Source: Speluncibacter jeojiensis (GTDB taxonomy: Bacteria > Actinomycetota > Actinomycetes > Mycobacteriales > Mycobacteriaceae). Taken from it: DNA of 64,000 nt. A program made the translations under genes and the position numbers. Location of the stretch: assembly GCF_029589495.1 (NCBI RefSeq), contig NZ_JAAIVF010000008.1, positions 186,001 to 250,000 of the forward strand, written 5' to 3'. The notes beneath the pieces were generated by a model, which was given only the letters and a program-made list of their open reading frames with translations, was not told the DNA's origin and did not search any database. This document shows, one piece after another, positions 31,467-40,512 of this stretch (position 1 is the first letter of the stretch; every line of letters begins with the position of its first letter).

Positions 31467-34127
31467 GTGAAACCCCGTGCGCCGCGTCGCCCCAAAAGCT
31501 GGCATCAACGTGCGGGGATGCCGGTGCGCGTCTGGCTGATGCTGTTGATCCTGGCCGGGTTCACCCACCCGTGGCTGCCCGACTCTCGCTGGTTGCTGGT
31601 GCACCTGTTCACGCTGGGCGCGGTCACCAACTCGATCCTGGTCTGGTCGCAGACCCTCGCCGAGCGGTTCCTCGGCTATCACCTGCCCGAGACCGCGCGC
31701 CGTCCGCAACTGGCGCGCATCTACACGCTCAACGCCGGCATCGTGCTGACGATCGTCGGCATGCTTGGCTCGGTCTGGCCGGTCACGCTCGCGGGCGCCG
31801 TCGTCGTCGGGGCCATGGTCGCCTGGCACGCCATCGGCCTGCTGATGCTGATCCGCCGGGCCCAGTTGCACCGCGCCGCGCAGGGGGAGGGCCGGGCCGA
31901 ACACGCGCAGAGCGTCTGGTTCTTCGTCGCTTCGGCGGCGCTGCTGCCCGTCGGCGCGGGCTTCGGCGCCGCGCTGGCCTACGGCTTCGCGGACCCGGCG
32001 CAGGCCGGTTTCCTGTTTACCCACCAGGCGATGAACATCCTCGGGTTCCTCGGTCTGGCCGCCGCCGGGGTGCTCACCGTGCTGTTCCCGCGGCTGCTCG
32101 GCGAGACAGACCCGTCGGCCCGGCGCCGCCCGATCGCGCTCGCGGTGCTGCTGTCCGGCATCGGCGTGCTCACCGGTGGGGCGCTCTCCGACCTGCCCGA
32201 CCTCGCCGCCGCCGGGGTGCTGATCTACCTGACCGGCTGGCTGGTCGTCGCGCTGCCGCTGCTCAAGGTCGCGGTCCGGCGCCCGCCCACCGGCTACGCG
32301 GCAGCCTCGATCACAGCGGCGCTGCTGTGGCTGATCGGGTCGCTGATCGCGCTGGCCGTGGTGCTGATCGACGGGCCGATGGAGGCCGACCGCGCGACGC
32401 TGATGACGGTGCCGTTCCTGGCGGGCTTCGCCGCGCAGTTGCTCTTCGGTGTGATGAGTCACCTGCTGCCGACCATGATGAGCGACAACCCTGCCGTCAG
32501 GGCCGCCGGGGTGAACCGGATGAACCGGTGGTGGCTGTGGCGGGTGCTGGTCATCAATGTCGGCCTGGTGATCTGGCTGTTCCCGCTGGCCAGCTGGATC
32601 AAGGTCGGCGTCTCCGCGTTGGTGATGCTCGCGTTCATCCTGTTCCTGCCGATCATGATCTCCAGCGCCAAGGCGGCGATGGGCGTGCGCCGGGCGATGC
32701 GCGAGGGCAGCGGGCAAGCAGCGCCGGAGGGTGCCGCGCCCGTCGAACCGGCGCCGCCGGCACCGCAGAACCGCGGCCAGCAGGTGATCGCAGCGATGGC
32801 CTCGCTCGCGCTGGTGATCGCGGTCGGCTCGGCGCTCGGCGGCGGCGCGGGCGGACCGGTCGAGGACGCGGCCGCCGGGGTCGCCCCGACCGGCCAGACC
32901 ACCACAGTGCAGGTGGACGCCGCGAACATGCGCTTCACCCCGGATTCGGTGACCGTCCCGGTCGGCAACCGGCTGGTGATCAACGTGACCAACAAGGACA
33001 CGATGGTGCACGACATGGTGCTGGCCTCCGGACAGAGCACCGGCCGGCTCGGGCCGGATCAGCGCGCCACCCTCGAGGTCGCGGTGGTCGGCAAGTCGAT
33101 CGAGGGCTGGTGCTCGATCATCGGCCACCGCCAGCAGGGCATGGTCTTCCACGTCCGCACCACCGGTGGCGGCGCCGACGCGAACTCACCGGGCCAGATG
33201 GCGATGGGCCCGGGTATGGCCGGGATGTCCGGAGCTGCAACCGGCCCCGCGCCGGACGTCGACCTGATGCGTAAACCTCCCGCGTCCTTCGAGGCCCGTG
33301 ACCCACGGCTCGCGCCCGCGCCGACCGGCACCGTGCACAAGTACACCTTCGACATCACCGAGGTGCCCGGCGACTTCGCACCCGGCGTGCAGCAGATCAT
33401 GTGGACCTACAACGGCAGACCGATGGGGCCGACGCTGCGCGGCAAGCTCGGCGACACCTTCGAGGTAACGCTCGTCAACCACGGCACCATGGGGCACTCG
33501 ATCGACTTCCACGCCGGCATGGTCTCGCCCGACGAACCGATGCGCACCATCAATCCGGGTGAGTCGCTGGTCTACACGTTCACCGCCAACCACACCGGCG
33601 TGTGGCTCTACCACTGCGCGACCGCGCCGATGGCCGTGCACATCGCCGCCGGCATGTTCGGCGCGGTGATCATCGACCCGCCGGACCTCGCCCCCGTCAG
33701 CGCCGAGTACGTGATGATCCAGTCCGAGGCGTACCTCGGGCCGCAGGGTGGGCAGCCCGACGCGGACAAGGTCATCGCGGACAAGCCGGACCTGGTGATG
33801 TTCAACGGCTACGCGAACCAGTACGTCTACCGCCCGTTGCACGCGAAGGTCGGCGACCGCATCCGCATCTGGGTCGTCGACGCCGGGCCGAACGAGTCGC
33901 TGGCGTTCCACGTCGTCGGCAGCCAGTTCGACACCGTCTACAAGGAGGGTGCGTACCTGCTGCGGCCGGACAATCCTCTGCACGGCGGCTCACAGGTGCT
34001 CGACCTCGGTGTGGCGCAGGGCGGATTCGTCGAAATGCAGTTCACCGCGCCCGGCACCTACACGTTCCTCGACCACCGGATGGTCGCCGGAGACCGCGGC
34101 GCGATGGGCAAGATCGTCGTGTCGTAA
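31467..34127 (+). CDS. Membrane-anchored multicopper protein: membrane domain, cupredoxin, NirK-like domains
   Basis: 886 residues. Residues 20-405 form about ten to eleven membrane helices. A linker and one more helix (441-460) lead to a type 1 copper domain (480-565) with ligands H515 (VHDM), C549 (WCSII), H554 and M559. Residues 620-886 are NirK/multicopper-like: H677 and H682 in GHSIDFH, H716-C717 in LYHCAT, H725 and M730 in MAVHIAAGMFG, and H815 in LAFHVVG, which together make type 1 and type 2 sites. The most likely function is copper nitrite reduction to NO coupled to the membrane quinone pool, or another multicopper oxidation. The GTG start at 31467 has only a weak ribosome-binding site; Met18 (31518) is an alternative. 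Confidence 0.8.
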   Translation: MKPRAPRRPKSWHQRAGMPVRVWLMLLILAGFTHPWLPDSRWLLVHLFTLGAVTNSILVWSQTLAERFLGYHLPETARRPQLARIYTLNAGIVLTIVGMLGSVWPVTLAGAVVVGAMVAWHAIGLLMLIRRAQLHRAAQGEGRAEHAQSVWFFVASAALLPVGAGFGAALAYGFADPAQAGFLFTHQAMNILGFLGLAAAGVLTVLFPRLLGETDPSARRRPIALAVLLSGIGVLTGGALSDLPDLAAAGVLIYLTGWLVVALPLLKVAVRRPPTGYAAASITAALLWLIGSLIALAVVLIDGPMEADRATLMTVPFLAGFAAQLLFGVMSHLLPTMMSDNPAVRAAGVNRMNRWWLWRVLVINVGLVIWLFPLASWIKVGVSALVMLAFILFLPIMISSAKAAMGVRRAMREGSGQAAPEGAAPVEPAPPAPQNRGQQVIAAMASLALVIAVGSALGGGAGGPVEDAAAGVAPTGQTTTVQVDAANMRFTPDSVTVPVGNRLVINVTNKDTMVHDMVLASGQSTGRLGPDQRATLEVAVVGKSIEGWCSIIGHRQQGMVFHVRTTGGGADANSPGQMAMGPGMAGMSGAATGPAPDVDLMRKPPASFEARDPRLAPAPTGTVHKYTFDITEVPGDFAPGVQQIMWTYNGRPMGPTLRGKLGDTFEVTLVNHGTMGHSIDFHAGMVSPDEPMRTINPGESLVYTFTANHTGVWLYHCATAPMAVHIAAGMFGAVIIDPPDLAPVSAEYVMIQSEAYLGPQGGQPDADKVIADKPDLVMFNGYANQYVYRPLHAKVGDRIRIWVVDAGPNESLAFHVVGSQFDTVYKEGAYLLRPDNPLHGGSQVLDLGVAQGGFVEMQFTAPGTYTFLDHRMVAGDRGAMGKIVVS

Positions 34128-34149
34128 GAGGGCGTCGTAGCAGCGTGAG

Positions 34150-34539
34150 TCACTGGGCGAGCAGGATCGCAGCGCCCTTGACGGGCGAGCGGGCAAGGCG
34201 CGCATCGGAGGTCAGCAGCGGAGCGCCCAGCGTGACGGCGGCTGCGACATAGAACGCGTCCGCGACCCGGACCGAGTCGCGCAGCAGCCACGCCCGGTCG
34301 CGCAGCGCGCTCAGCGACACCGCCGTGTACGGAAACGTGCGCCACGAGTCGTAGGCACGGGTCAGTCTCTCGGGCGGAACCTTCCCCGCACGTTCGAGTC
34401 GCGCCAACGCCGAGCAGACCTCGACTTCGACCAGTTGCGGTGCCCAGACGTCGTCGCGGTCGAGCAGCGCGTGGACACGCTCGCCGCGTGGGGTGCGCAG
34501 CAGCAGGTCGAGCACTGCGCTCGCATCGACGATCTGCAT
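34150..34539 (-). CDS. vapC: VapC-family PIN-domain toxin
   Basis: 129 residues. The PIN acidic residues are D5 (MQIVDASAVLDLL), the Glu in LVEVEVCSALARLE, the Asp in DSVRVADAFYVAAA and the Asp in LLTSDARLAR, which bind divalent metal in the RNase active site. VapC toxins cut tRNA or rRNA when the antitoxin is degraded. The start ATG overlaps the last base of the antitoxin stop (TGATG), so translation is coupled. It converges with the copper protein gene 22 bases away. Confidence 0.88.
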   Translation of the reverse strand: MQIVDASAVLDLLLRTPRGERVHALLDRDDVWAPQLVEVEVCSALARLERAGKVPPERLTRAYDSWRTFPYTAVSLSALRDRAWLLRDSVRVADAFYVAAAVTLGAPLLTSDARLARSPVKGAAILLAQ

Positions 34540-34784
34540 CAGCGTGGAGCCGGATCGTCGGACCGCACGTCGTCGAGGAGCGCGACAACGTCTACGTCGA
34601 CTGCCGGCAGATCGGCCCGCTCCCAGTCGGCCAGCCACACGTCGATGCGCGGCCGGGACACCTCGCGCGCGAGCACCCGGGTGACGTACTGGGACATCGT
34701 CAAGTGCTCGGCCTTGGCGCGTGCACTGATCGCGGCGTGGAGCTCCTCCGGGATGTTCTTCACCTGCAGGTTGCTCATACGCAT
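34539..34784 (-). CDS. vapB: VapB/FitA-type antitoxin, ribbon-helix-helix
   Basis: 81 residues. The N-terminal ribbon-helix-helix is MSNLQVKNIPEELHAAISA followed by the helix KAEHLTMSQYVTRVLARE. The C-terminal tail (about 50-81) with WLADWERADLP and acidic residues wraps the toxin active site, as in FitA. It probably represses its own promoter together with VapC. The start may be ATG 34784 or ATG 34778; no clear ribosome-binding site is present, so a leaderless transcript is possible. Repeated GCATG motifs lie at and before the start. Confidence 0.87.
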   Translation of the reverse strand: MRMSNLQVKNIPEELHAAISARAKAEHLTMSQYVTRVLAREVSRPRIDVWLADWERADLPAVDVDVVALLDDVRSDDPAPR

Positions 34785-34807
34785 GAACGTAGCATGACGA
34801 CAGCATG
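34781..34807. promoter_or_regulatory. Three GCATG direct repeats at 11-base period upstream of vapBC
   Basis: GCATG occurs at 34781-34785, 34792-34796 and 34803-34807, each exactly 11 bases after the last, so one helical turn apart. The first overlaps the antitoxin start and the third is part of the palindrome GCATGC. Ribbon-helix-helix antitoxins commonly bind short repeats at about this spacing, so this is a plausible VapBC operator. Confidence 0.5.
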
Positions 34808-34993
34808 CAAACCGTACGGCAGCTACGCCGAGGTCGACGCGTGCGGCCGGTCTCGTGGGCGCTGCGTGAGCGACGCGGCCCGTTCCGCTACACCGGCGCC
34901 CTGCGTGCGGTCACCTACGCGCCCGGCGAGTTGCGCACCCCCGCCGCGGTCGTCGACGCCGTCGAGCGTGAGGCCGCCCGCGTCGCCGACTGA
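34805..34993 (+). CDS. Possible small basic protein
   Basis: A 62-residue open frame, divergent from vapB, rich in Arg (QLRRGRRVRPVSWALRERRG) with a helical C-terminus (AAVVDAVEREAARVAD). No ribosome-binding site is evident before its ATG and no family is recognised. The amino-acid composition is not random for this GC content, since it has a plausible folded tail. It could equally be non-coding. Confidence 0.3.
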   Translation: MQTVRQLRRGRRVRPVSWALRERRGPFRYTGALRAVTYAPGELRTPAAVVDAVEREAARVAD

Positions 34994-34997
34994 TCTT

Positions 34998-35020
34998 GTT
35001 GCGTTCACGGTGAGCGCAAC
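34998..35020. promoter_or_regulatory. 23-base near-perfect palindrome before the Cys-leader operon
   Basis: Arms GTTGCGTTCAC (34998-35008) and GTGAGCGCAAC (35010-35020) are complementary at 10 of 11 positions around a central G. It lies 62 bases upstream of the leader peptide start and about 210 bases upstream of the ABC transporter gene. It has the form of a repressor or activator operator, similar in shape to LacI/GntR-type sites. The binding protein is not encoded nearby. Confidence 0.6.
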
Positions 35021-35081
35021 GGTTCCGCCACTCCTGCGGATCCGGTTCACTGGACCATGTCGAACAACGAGAGGAAACATC

Positions 35082-35168
35082 ATGCCCGCCAAGGATATCC
35101 GCCGCATTGTTGCGGTGGTCTCCGCGGCGCGGGCCGGACGATGTCGCTGCTGTCACCGACAGCACTGA
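35082..35168 (+). CDS. Cys-rich leader peptide (attenuation uORF)
   Basis: A 28-residue open frame, too short for most gene callers. A GAGAGGA ribosome-binding site lies 6 bases before the ATG. The peptide begins MPAKDIRRIVAVV and ends RCRCCHRQH, with three Cys in four positions of a nearly Arg/Cys/His-only tail. Mycobacteria and relatives use such Cys-rich leader peptides upstream of sulfur-assimilation operons: ribosomes stall at Cys codons when cysteine is low and the downstream RNA refolds. The downstream operon ends with a TauD/AtsK-type enzyme, so sulfur starvation control fits. Confidence 0.75.
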   Translation: MPAKDIRRIVAVVSAARAGRCRCCHRQH

Positions 35169-35176
35169 TCTCCAGT

Positions 35177-35200
35177 GGCGCGCGCCGAGTACCGCGCGCC
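35177..35200 (+). promoter_or_regulatory. Hairpin after the Cys-rich leader (candidate attenuator)
   Basis: Arms GGCGCGCG (35177-35184) and CGCGCGCC (35193-35200) form a perfect 8-bp stem with an 8-base loop, 8 bases after the leader stop and 32 bases before the next start. A second small stem CACTG / CAGTG (35163-35177) spans the leader stop codon and shares one base with it, so the two could compete. Stalling on the Cys codons of the leader would change this folding. Confidence 0.5.
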
Positions 35201-35231
35201 GCCGTCACCCGACTCCCGTGAAGGGCACCTC

Positions 35232-36836
35232 GTGAGCCATCCCCATCCCTCCTCGTCGCCGCGACGGGGCCGGCGTGCTTTCCTGCGCGGCGCCGGCCTG
35301 GCCGCGCTCGCCACCGTCGGCGCCGCCGGCCTGGCCGGTTGCCGCTCCGCCGTGGCCGTCCAGGCCGACGCCGGCGCCGGCGCGGACACCGCCACCCGTG
35401 GCGGGAACCTGCGAGTCGGCCTGCGCGGCGACCTGAGCCCGGCGCAGTTCCTGGTCGTCGGCACCGGAGCCGGACCGCTCGTCACCGGTCTGGTCTACGA
35501 CACCCTCACCCGCTACCCGCTCACCGCGCTGCAACCGCAGCCACAGCTGGCCCGGTCCTGGCAGCTCTCCGCCGACGGGCTTTCCCTGGGCTTGGACCTG
35601 CGCGACGACGTGCGCTTCCACACCGGCCGACCGTTCGCCGCGGCCGACGCCGAATTCTCGTTGCGCACCTACGCGGACCCGCGCTGGACCGCCCAGTTGC
35701 GCAGCACCGCCGCCGCGATCACCGACTACGAGATCCCCGACCCGCACCGGCTGGTGCTGCACTTCGCGGCCCCGCTCGGCAACATCTTCGACCTGCTCGA
35801 CCTCGTCCCGATCCTGGACCGGGAGAGCTTCGCGGACTTCACCACCGGGGCGAACTACATCGGCACCGGCCCGTTCCGGCTCACCTCCCGAACGCCGAAC
35901 AGTCGCATCGAGTTCGAGCGCAACGAGCACTACTGGCAGCCCGGGCGGCCCTACCTCGACCGGGTCGAGGCCGCGATCATCCCGGATGCGCAGGCCCAGC
36001 TCAACGCGCTGCGCTCCGGACAGATCGACTACACCGGCGCCTTGAGCTACCGGGACTCGCAGCGCATCGGCCGCACCGCCGGCTTCGCCACCACCGCACT
36101 CGACGGCGCGGAAAGCCAGATCTATGTGGGCGCCAACGTCACCGCGCCCGGCCTCGGTGACGTGCGGGTGCGCCGCGCCATCGCCTACGCGCTCGACCGC
36201 AACCGCGTCATGGCGGACGTCTACCGCGGCACCGGCTACCCGGTGAACCTGCCGTGGCCGACCACCTCGCCGGCCTACGACGCGGCCCGGAACGCCACCT
36301 ACCGCCGCGACGTCGGCCGGGCCACGGCGCTGCTGGCGCAGGCCGGGGCGGTGCCGGAACTCCTGCTGACCTACATCGGCGCCGAGCCGTCGCACCAGGC
36401 GGTCGCGCAGATCGTGCAGTCCAACCTCGCCGACGCGGGACTGCGGGTGCGGCTGGACCCGGTGGAGCAGACGGTGTTCCTCAAACAGCTGATCGGCGCG
36501 AAGTTCCCCGGATTGTGGGTCACCGGCCACAGCTTCACCCAGTTCGAGCCGTCGACGCTGGCCGTGAGCGCCTACCCGTTCAACGCGGCCAAGAACGCGT
36601 CCCGGTTCTCCTCGCCGGCCTACACCGCCGCGGCCACCTCCGCCTGGCACCTCGCCGACCCCGCCGGGCCGCAGGCGCGCGACCGGTACTCCGCGCTGAG
36701 CGGCCAATTGCTCGACGCGCTTTTCCTCATCGAGATCGGTGTCGTGGTGCCGCAGATCGCCACCGCGGCGCGGGTGCGGGGCGCCTCCGCCCGTAAGGGC
36801 GGGCAACCGGACTTCACCGGCACCTACCTGACCTGA
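35232..36836 (+). CDS. ABC transporter substrate-binding lipoprotein (SBP family 5, Opp/Dpp-like)
   Basis: Start set at GTG 35232 (AAGGG upstream); 534 residues. A twin-arginine-like signal (RRGRRAFLRGAGLAALA) ends in the lipobox LAGC (C37). The mature part is family 5: GGNLRVGLRGDLSPAQFLV, LARSWQLSADGLSLGLDLRD and VRFHTGRPFAAADAEFSLR. Such proteins bind peptides, nickel complexes, opines or other large solutes. Together with the downstream permeases and a TauD-like dioxygenase the ligand may be an organosulfur compound. The Cys-rich leader lies just before it. Confidence 0.9.
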   Translation: MSHPHPSSSPRRGRRAFLRGAGLAALATVGAAGLAGCRSAVAVQADAGAGADTATRGGNLRVGLRGDLSPAQFLVVGTGAGPLVTGLVYDTLTRYPLTALQPQPQLARSWQLSADGLSLGLDLRDDVRFHTGRPFAAADAEFSLRTYADPRWTAQLRSTAAAITDYEIPDPHRLVLHFAAPLGNIFDLLDLVPILDRESFADFTTGANYIGTGPFRLTSRTPNSRIEFERNEHYWQPGRPYLDRVEAAIIPDAQAQLNALRSGQIDYTGALSYRDSQRIGRTAGFATTALDGAESQIYVGANVTAPGLGDVRVRRAIAYALDRNRVMADVYRGTGYPVNLPWPTTSPAYDAARNATYRRDVGRATALLAQAGAVPELLLTYIGAEPSHQAVAQIVQSNLADAGLRVRLDPVEQTVFLKQLIGAKFPGLWVTGHSFTQFEPSTLAVSAYPFNAAKNASRFSSPAYTAAATSAWHLADPAGPQARDRYSALSGQLLDALFLIEIGVVVPQIATAARVRGASARKGGQPDFTGTYLT

Positions 36837-36902
36837 CCTTTCTCGCCTGCCGAAACCGTTTGTGCGCGAACATCTTCGTGCCCCTTTGAACGGAGCCACC
36901 CG

Positions 36903-37862
36903 ATGGTGCGCTACCTGCTCCGACGCCTGCCGTCGGCCCTGCTGGTGCTCTTCCTGTCCTCGATCCTGATCTTCCTGGTGATGCGGTTGGTGCCGGGCGA
37001 CCCGGCCGTCGCCCTCGCCGGGCCCGACGCCACCCCCGAATCGCTTGCCGCCATCCGGCATTCACTCGGTCTCGACCAATCCCTGCCGCAGCAGTACCTG
37101 TCGTGGATCGGGCACGTGCTCACGTTCGACCTCGGTCGCTCGTACGTGCTCGGCGGACAGACCTCCGAGCTGGTGATCTCGGGCCTGGCCGACACCGCAG
37201 TGCTCGCCGGGGCGGCGCTGCTCGTCGCGGTGACGGTGGCGCTGGTCGCGTCGGTCGCGACGGTGGTCTGGCCGACCCGGCCGCTGACCGCACTGATCGG
37301 GGCGGCAGGCACTGCGGCGGTCGCGTTGCCGCCCTTCGTGACCGGCGTGCTGCTGGTGCTGGTGTTCGCGGTCGCCGTGCCGGTGCTGCCGTCCGGTGGA
37401 GTGCCGCCGGACGGGCTGCTGGCCGCGCCGGACCTCACCGTGCAGTATCTGCTGCTGCCGGCGTTGTGCCTGGCACTGCCGGTCGCCGCCGCGCTGACCC
37501 GCTTCCTCACCGAGGCGCTGCGCACCGAGATGGCCCGGCCCTATGTGACCACCGCCCGCGCGGCAGGGATGTCGCGATGGCAGCTGGTCACCCGCACCGC
37601 GCTGCGCAATGCGCTGCCCACCACGGTGACCGCGCTGGGCCTGCAGACCGGCCAACTGCTCGGCGGTGCGGTGCTGGTCGAGGCGATCTTCGCCTGGCCC
37701 GGCATCGGGCAGCTGCTGCAGGAGGGCATCGGCCGCCGCGACTATCCGGTGGTGCAGGTGCTGCTGCTGATCTCGGTCGCGGTGTTCGTCGCCATCCAAC
37801 TCGTCACCGACCTGGTGCACGCCTACCTCGACCCCCGCATCCGCATCGGAGGAGCCACATGA
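36903..37862 (+). CDS. ABC transporter permease (DppB-like)
   Basis: 319 residues, six membrane segments. The N-terminal MVRYLLRRLPSALLVLFLSS and VMRLVPGDPA motifs are those of DppB/OppB permeases. The EAA loop that contacts the ATPase is YVTTARAAGMSRWQLVTRTA (about 214-233). It pairs with the DppC-like product of the next gene, with which it overlaps by ATGA. Confidence 0.92.
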   Translation: MVRYLLRRLPSALLVLFLSSILIFLVMRLVPGDPAVALAGPDATPESLAAIRHSLGLDQSLPQQYLSWIGHVLTFDLGRSYVLGGQTSELVISGLADTAVLAGAALLVAVTVALVASVATVVWPTRPLTALIGAAGTAAVALPPFVTGVLLVLVFAVAVPVLPSGGVPPDGLLAAPDLTVQYLLLPALCLALPVAAALTRFLTEALRTEMARPYVTTARAAGMSRWQLVTRTALRNALPTTVTALGLQTGQLLGGAVLVEAIFAWPGIGQLLQEGIGRRDYPVVQVLLLISVAVFVAIQLVTDLVHAYLDPRIRIGGAT

Positions 37863-38737
37863 CCACCGCCGCAGTGTCGGCAGCGCCGGCCGTCCCATCT
37901 GTGCCCACCGCCTCGGCCCGCCGGCCCCGACCGGTGGTGCGCGCACTGACCCGCGGCCAGGGACTCGTCGGCGTCGTGTTGGTCGCCGTGATCGCCCTCG
38001 CCGGGCTCGCCGCGCCGTTGCTGACCGGCTACGGGCCGACCGAACAGATCCCGCTGGCGAACCTGGTGGGCCCCAACGCCACCCACTGGCTCGGCACCGA
38101 CGAGGTCAACCGGGACGTGCTGACCCGCACCCTCTACGGCATCCGCGTCGATCTGGTCATCGCCTTCGTCGCCGTGCCGCTCGGCGCGGCGATCGGGGCG
38201 CTGGCGGGACTGGCCGCCACCGTGCACCCGGCGCTCGACGCCGCGGCGCAGCGGGTGTTCGACGTGATCCTCGCCTTCCCGCTGATCATCCTGGCGATCA
38301 CGCTGGTCGCGATCACCGGCGCCGGCGTGGTGCCGATCGTGACCGTCATCGTCCTCGCCGAGATCCCGATCTTCGGCTGGCTGATCCGCACCAGCGTGCT
38401 CAAGGTGCGCGAGCTGGACTACGTCGAGGCGGCGGAGGTGATCGGCGCCGGCCGCTGGTGGGTGTTGCGCACCCACGTGCTGCCGAACGCGCTCGAACCG
38501 CTCGGCGTGCAACTGGCGCTGTCGCTGTCGCTGGCGGTGTTCGCCGAGAGCGCCATGAGCTTCATCGGGATCGGCGTGCGTCCGCCGGCGCCGTCGCTCG
38601 GCTCGATCCTCGCCGGGGCGGCGGCGAACCTGGACGCGAACCCGGCCTACGCGCTCGGCCCGCTGGCCGTCATCTCGGGGCTCGTCCTCGGCTTCCTGCT
38701 CGTCGCCCAGGCGCTCGGCCGCGCCCGACGGGTCTGA
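37859..38737 (+). CDS. ABC transporter permease (DppC-like)
   Basis: 292 residues. A variable cytoplasmic N-terminus is followed by an N-terminal helix (GVVLVAVIALAGLAAPLL) and the OppC_N signature THWLGTDEVNRDVLTRTLYG. Five further membrane segments follow. The EAA loop is DYVEAAEVIGAGRWWVLRTH. The start ATG 37859 overlaps the previous stop. It forms the heterodimeric channel with the DppB-like protein. Confidence 0.92.
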   Translation: MTTAAVSAAPAVPSVPTASARRPRPVVRALTRGQGLVGVVLVAVIALAGLAAPLLTGYGPTEQIPLANLVGPNATHWLGTDEVNRDVLTRTLYGIRVDLVIAFVAVPLGAAIGALAGLAATVHPALDAAAQRVFDVILAFPLIILAITLVAITGAGVVPIVTVIVLAEIPIFGWLIRTSVLKVRELDYVEAAEVIGAGRWWVLRTHVLPNALEPLGVQLALSLSLAVFAESAMSFIGIGVRPPAPSLGSILAGAAANLDANPAYALGPLAVISGLVLGFLLVAQALGRARRV

Positions 38738-38758
38738 CGAACCATGAACGGAGACAAC

Positions 38759-40447
38759 ATGAACGCGGCCACCAGCACCGCTGACGCCACGACCGATGAT
38801 CTCGTGCTCGACATCCGTGACCTGAGCGTGCGTGTCGGCGCGGACTCCCGAGCGGTCGTCGACCGGGTGAGCCTGACCGTGCGTCGCGGCGAGATCGTCG
38901 CGCTGGTCGGCGAATCCGGGTCAGGCAAGACGCTGACCTCGCGGTCCGTGCTCGGGCTGCTGCCCGACGGCGCCCGCGCGGACGGTTCGATCCGGCTCGC
39001 CGGCCAAGAGGTGATCGGCGCGCCGGAGAAGGTGCTGCGTTCGCTGCGCGGCGTGCGGGCGGCGATGGTCTTCCAGGAACCGCAGTCGGCGCTGAACCCG
39101 GTGCGCACCGTGGGCCGGCAACTGGTGCAGGCGCTGCGCGCCCACGGTGGTCCGCGGCGCCCGGGGCGGGCCCGGGCGGTCGAACTGCTGCGGCACGTCG
39201 GCATCCCCGACCCCGAATCGCGGGTGCACGCGTACCCGCACCAGCTCTCCGGCGGACAGAAGCAGCGGGTGGTGATCGCGCTGGCGCTCGCCGGCGACCC
39301 GGACCTGTTGATCGCCGACGAGCCGACCACCGCACTCGACGTGACCGTGCAGGCCGAGATCCTCGCGCTGCTGCGCAGGATTCGCGACGAGCGGGGGACC
39401 GCGGTGCTGCTGATCACCCACAACCTCGGCGTGGTCGCCGACGTCGCCGACCGGGTGGTTGTGCTGCGGTCCGGCCGTGTGGTCGAACAGCAACCGGTGC
39501 ACCCGCTGTTCGCCGTCGCCCACGTCGACTACACCCGCGAACTGCTCGCCGCGGTTCCGCGGCTGCCCGACCTCGCCACACCGGTCGTCGCCGAGCCGGC
39601 GCCGTCGGACGAGCCGGTGCTGGTCTTCGACCGGCTGGCGGTCGACTATCCGGGTCGCGGCGGCCGGGCCGGGTTCCGGGCGCTGCACGGACTGGACCTC
39701 ACGCTCGGCCGCGGCGAGGTGCTCGGCGTGGTGGGGGAGTCGGGGTCGGGCAAGACGACCCTGGGCCGGGCTGCGCTCGGCATCGTCCGGGCGAGCGGCG
39801 GCCGGGTGCTGCTGGGCGGCGAGGACCTGGGCACGCTGACGCGGGCGCGCCTGCGGTCGGTGCGCCGCCGGGTCGCGCTCGTGCACCAGGACCCGGCGGC
39901 GGCCCTCGACCCGCGCCTGTCGATCGGCGACAGCATCGCCGAGCCGCTGCGGGTGCACCGCACCGCGACCGGCCCGGACCGGGCCGGTCGGGTCGCCGAA
40001 CTCTTGGACGCAGTACGGCTGCCCCGCGACTTCGCCGAGCGGCGCCCCGCCGAATTGTCGGGCGGTCAACGTCAGCGGGTGGCGCTGGCCCGGGCGCTCG
40101 TGCTGACCCCGACCCTGCTGGTCGCGGACGAGCCGACCAGCGCGCTGGACGTGTCGTTGCAGGCGCAGATGCTCGAACTGTTCGCGGACCTGCGCGAACA
40201 GTACGGATTCGCGTGCCTGTTCATCAGCCACGACCTGGCGGTCGTGCACCACGTGGCCGACCGGGTCGCGGTGCTGCGGGCCGGCGAACTGGTCGAGACC
40301 GCGACCGCCGAGCGGCTCTTCCGCCGACCCGAACGCGACTACACCCGCGACCTGATCGCCGCCGTCCCCATCCCGGATCCCGTCCGTCAGCGTCGACGAA
40401 GGGAGGACCCGACGCCGCAGCAACCCGACCTCGTCCTCGCCGTTTGA
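38759..40447 (+). CDS. ABC transporter double ATPase (DppD-DppF fusion type)
   Basis: 562 residues from ATG 38759, which has GGAG 5 bases upstream; an in-frame ATG at 38744 is less well placed. Two nucleotide-binding domains: the first with Walker A GESGSGKT (51-58), signature LSGGQKQR and Walker B LLIADEPT; the second with Walker [10 protein letters not shown] (about 330), signature LSGGQRQR and [12 protein letters not shown]. Both have Q-loops (VFQEPQ, VHQDPA). Tandem ATPases of this kind energise Opp/Dpp importers. Confidence 0.92.
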   Translation: MNAATSTADATTDDLVLDIRDLSVRVGADSRAVVDRVSLTVRRGEIVALVGESGSGKTLTSRSVLGLLPDGARADGSIRLAGQEVIGAPEKVLRSLRGVRAAMVFQEPQSALNPVRTVGRQLVQALRAHGGPRRPGRARAVELLRHVGIPDPESRVHAYPHQLSGGQKQRVVIALALAGDPDLLIADEPTTALDVTVQAEILALLRRIRDERGTAVLLITHNLGVVADVADRVVVLRSGRVVEQQPVHPLFAVAHVDYTRELLAAVPRLPDLATPVVAEPAPSDEPVLVFDRLAVDYPGRGGRAGFRALHGLDLTLGRGEVLGVVGESGSGKTTLGRAALGIVRASGGRVLLGGEDLGTLTRARLRSVRRRVALVHQDPAAALDPRLSIGDSIAEPLRVHRTATGPDRAGRVAELLDAVRLPRDFAERRPAELSGGQRQRVALARALVLTPTLLVADEPTSALDVSLQAQMLELFADLREQYGFACLFISHDLAVVHHVADRVAVLRAGELVETATAERLFRRPERDYTRDLIAAVPIPDPVRQRRRREDPTPQQPDLVLAV

Positions 40448-40512
40448 CCGGCCACCCGACACCCACGAGCAGCACCACACCCCTGAACGCAGCAACCCGA
40501 AGGAGTTCCGAC

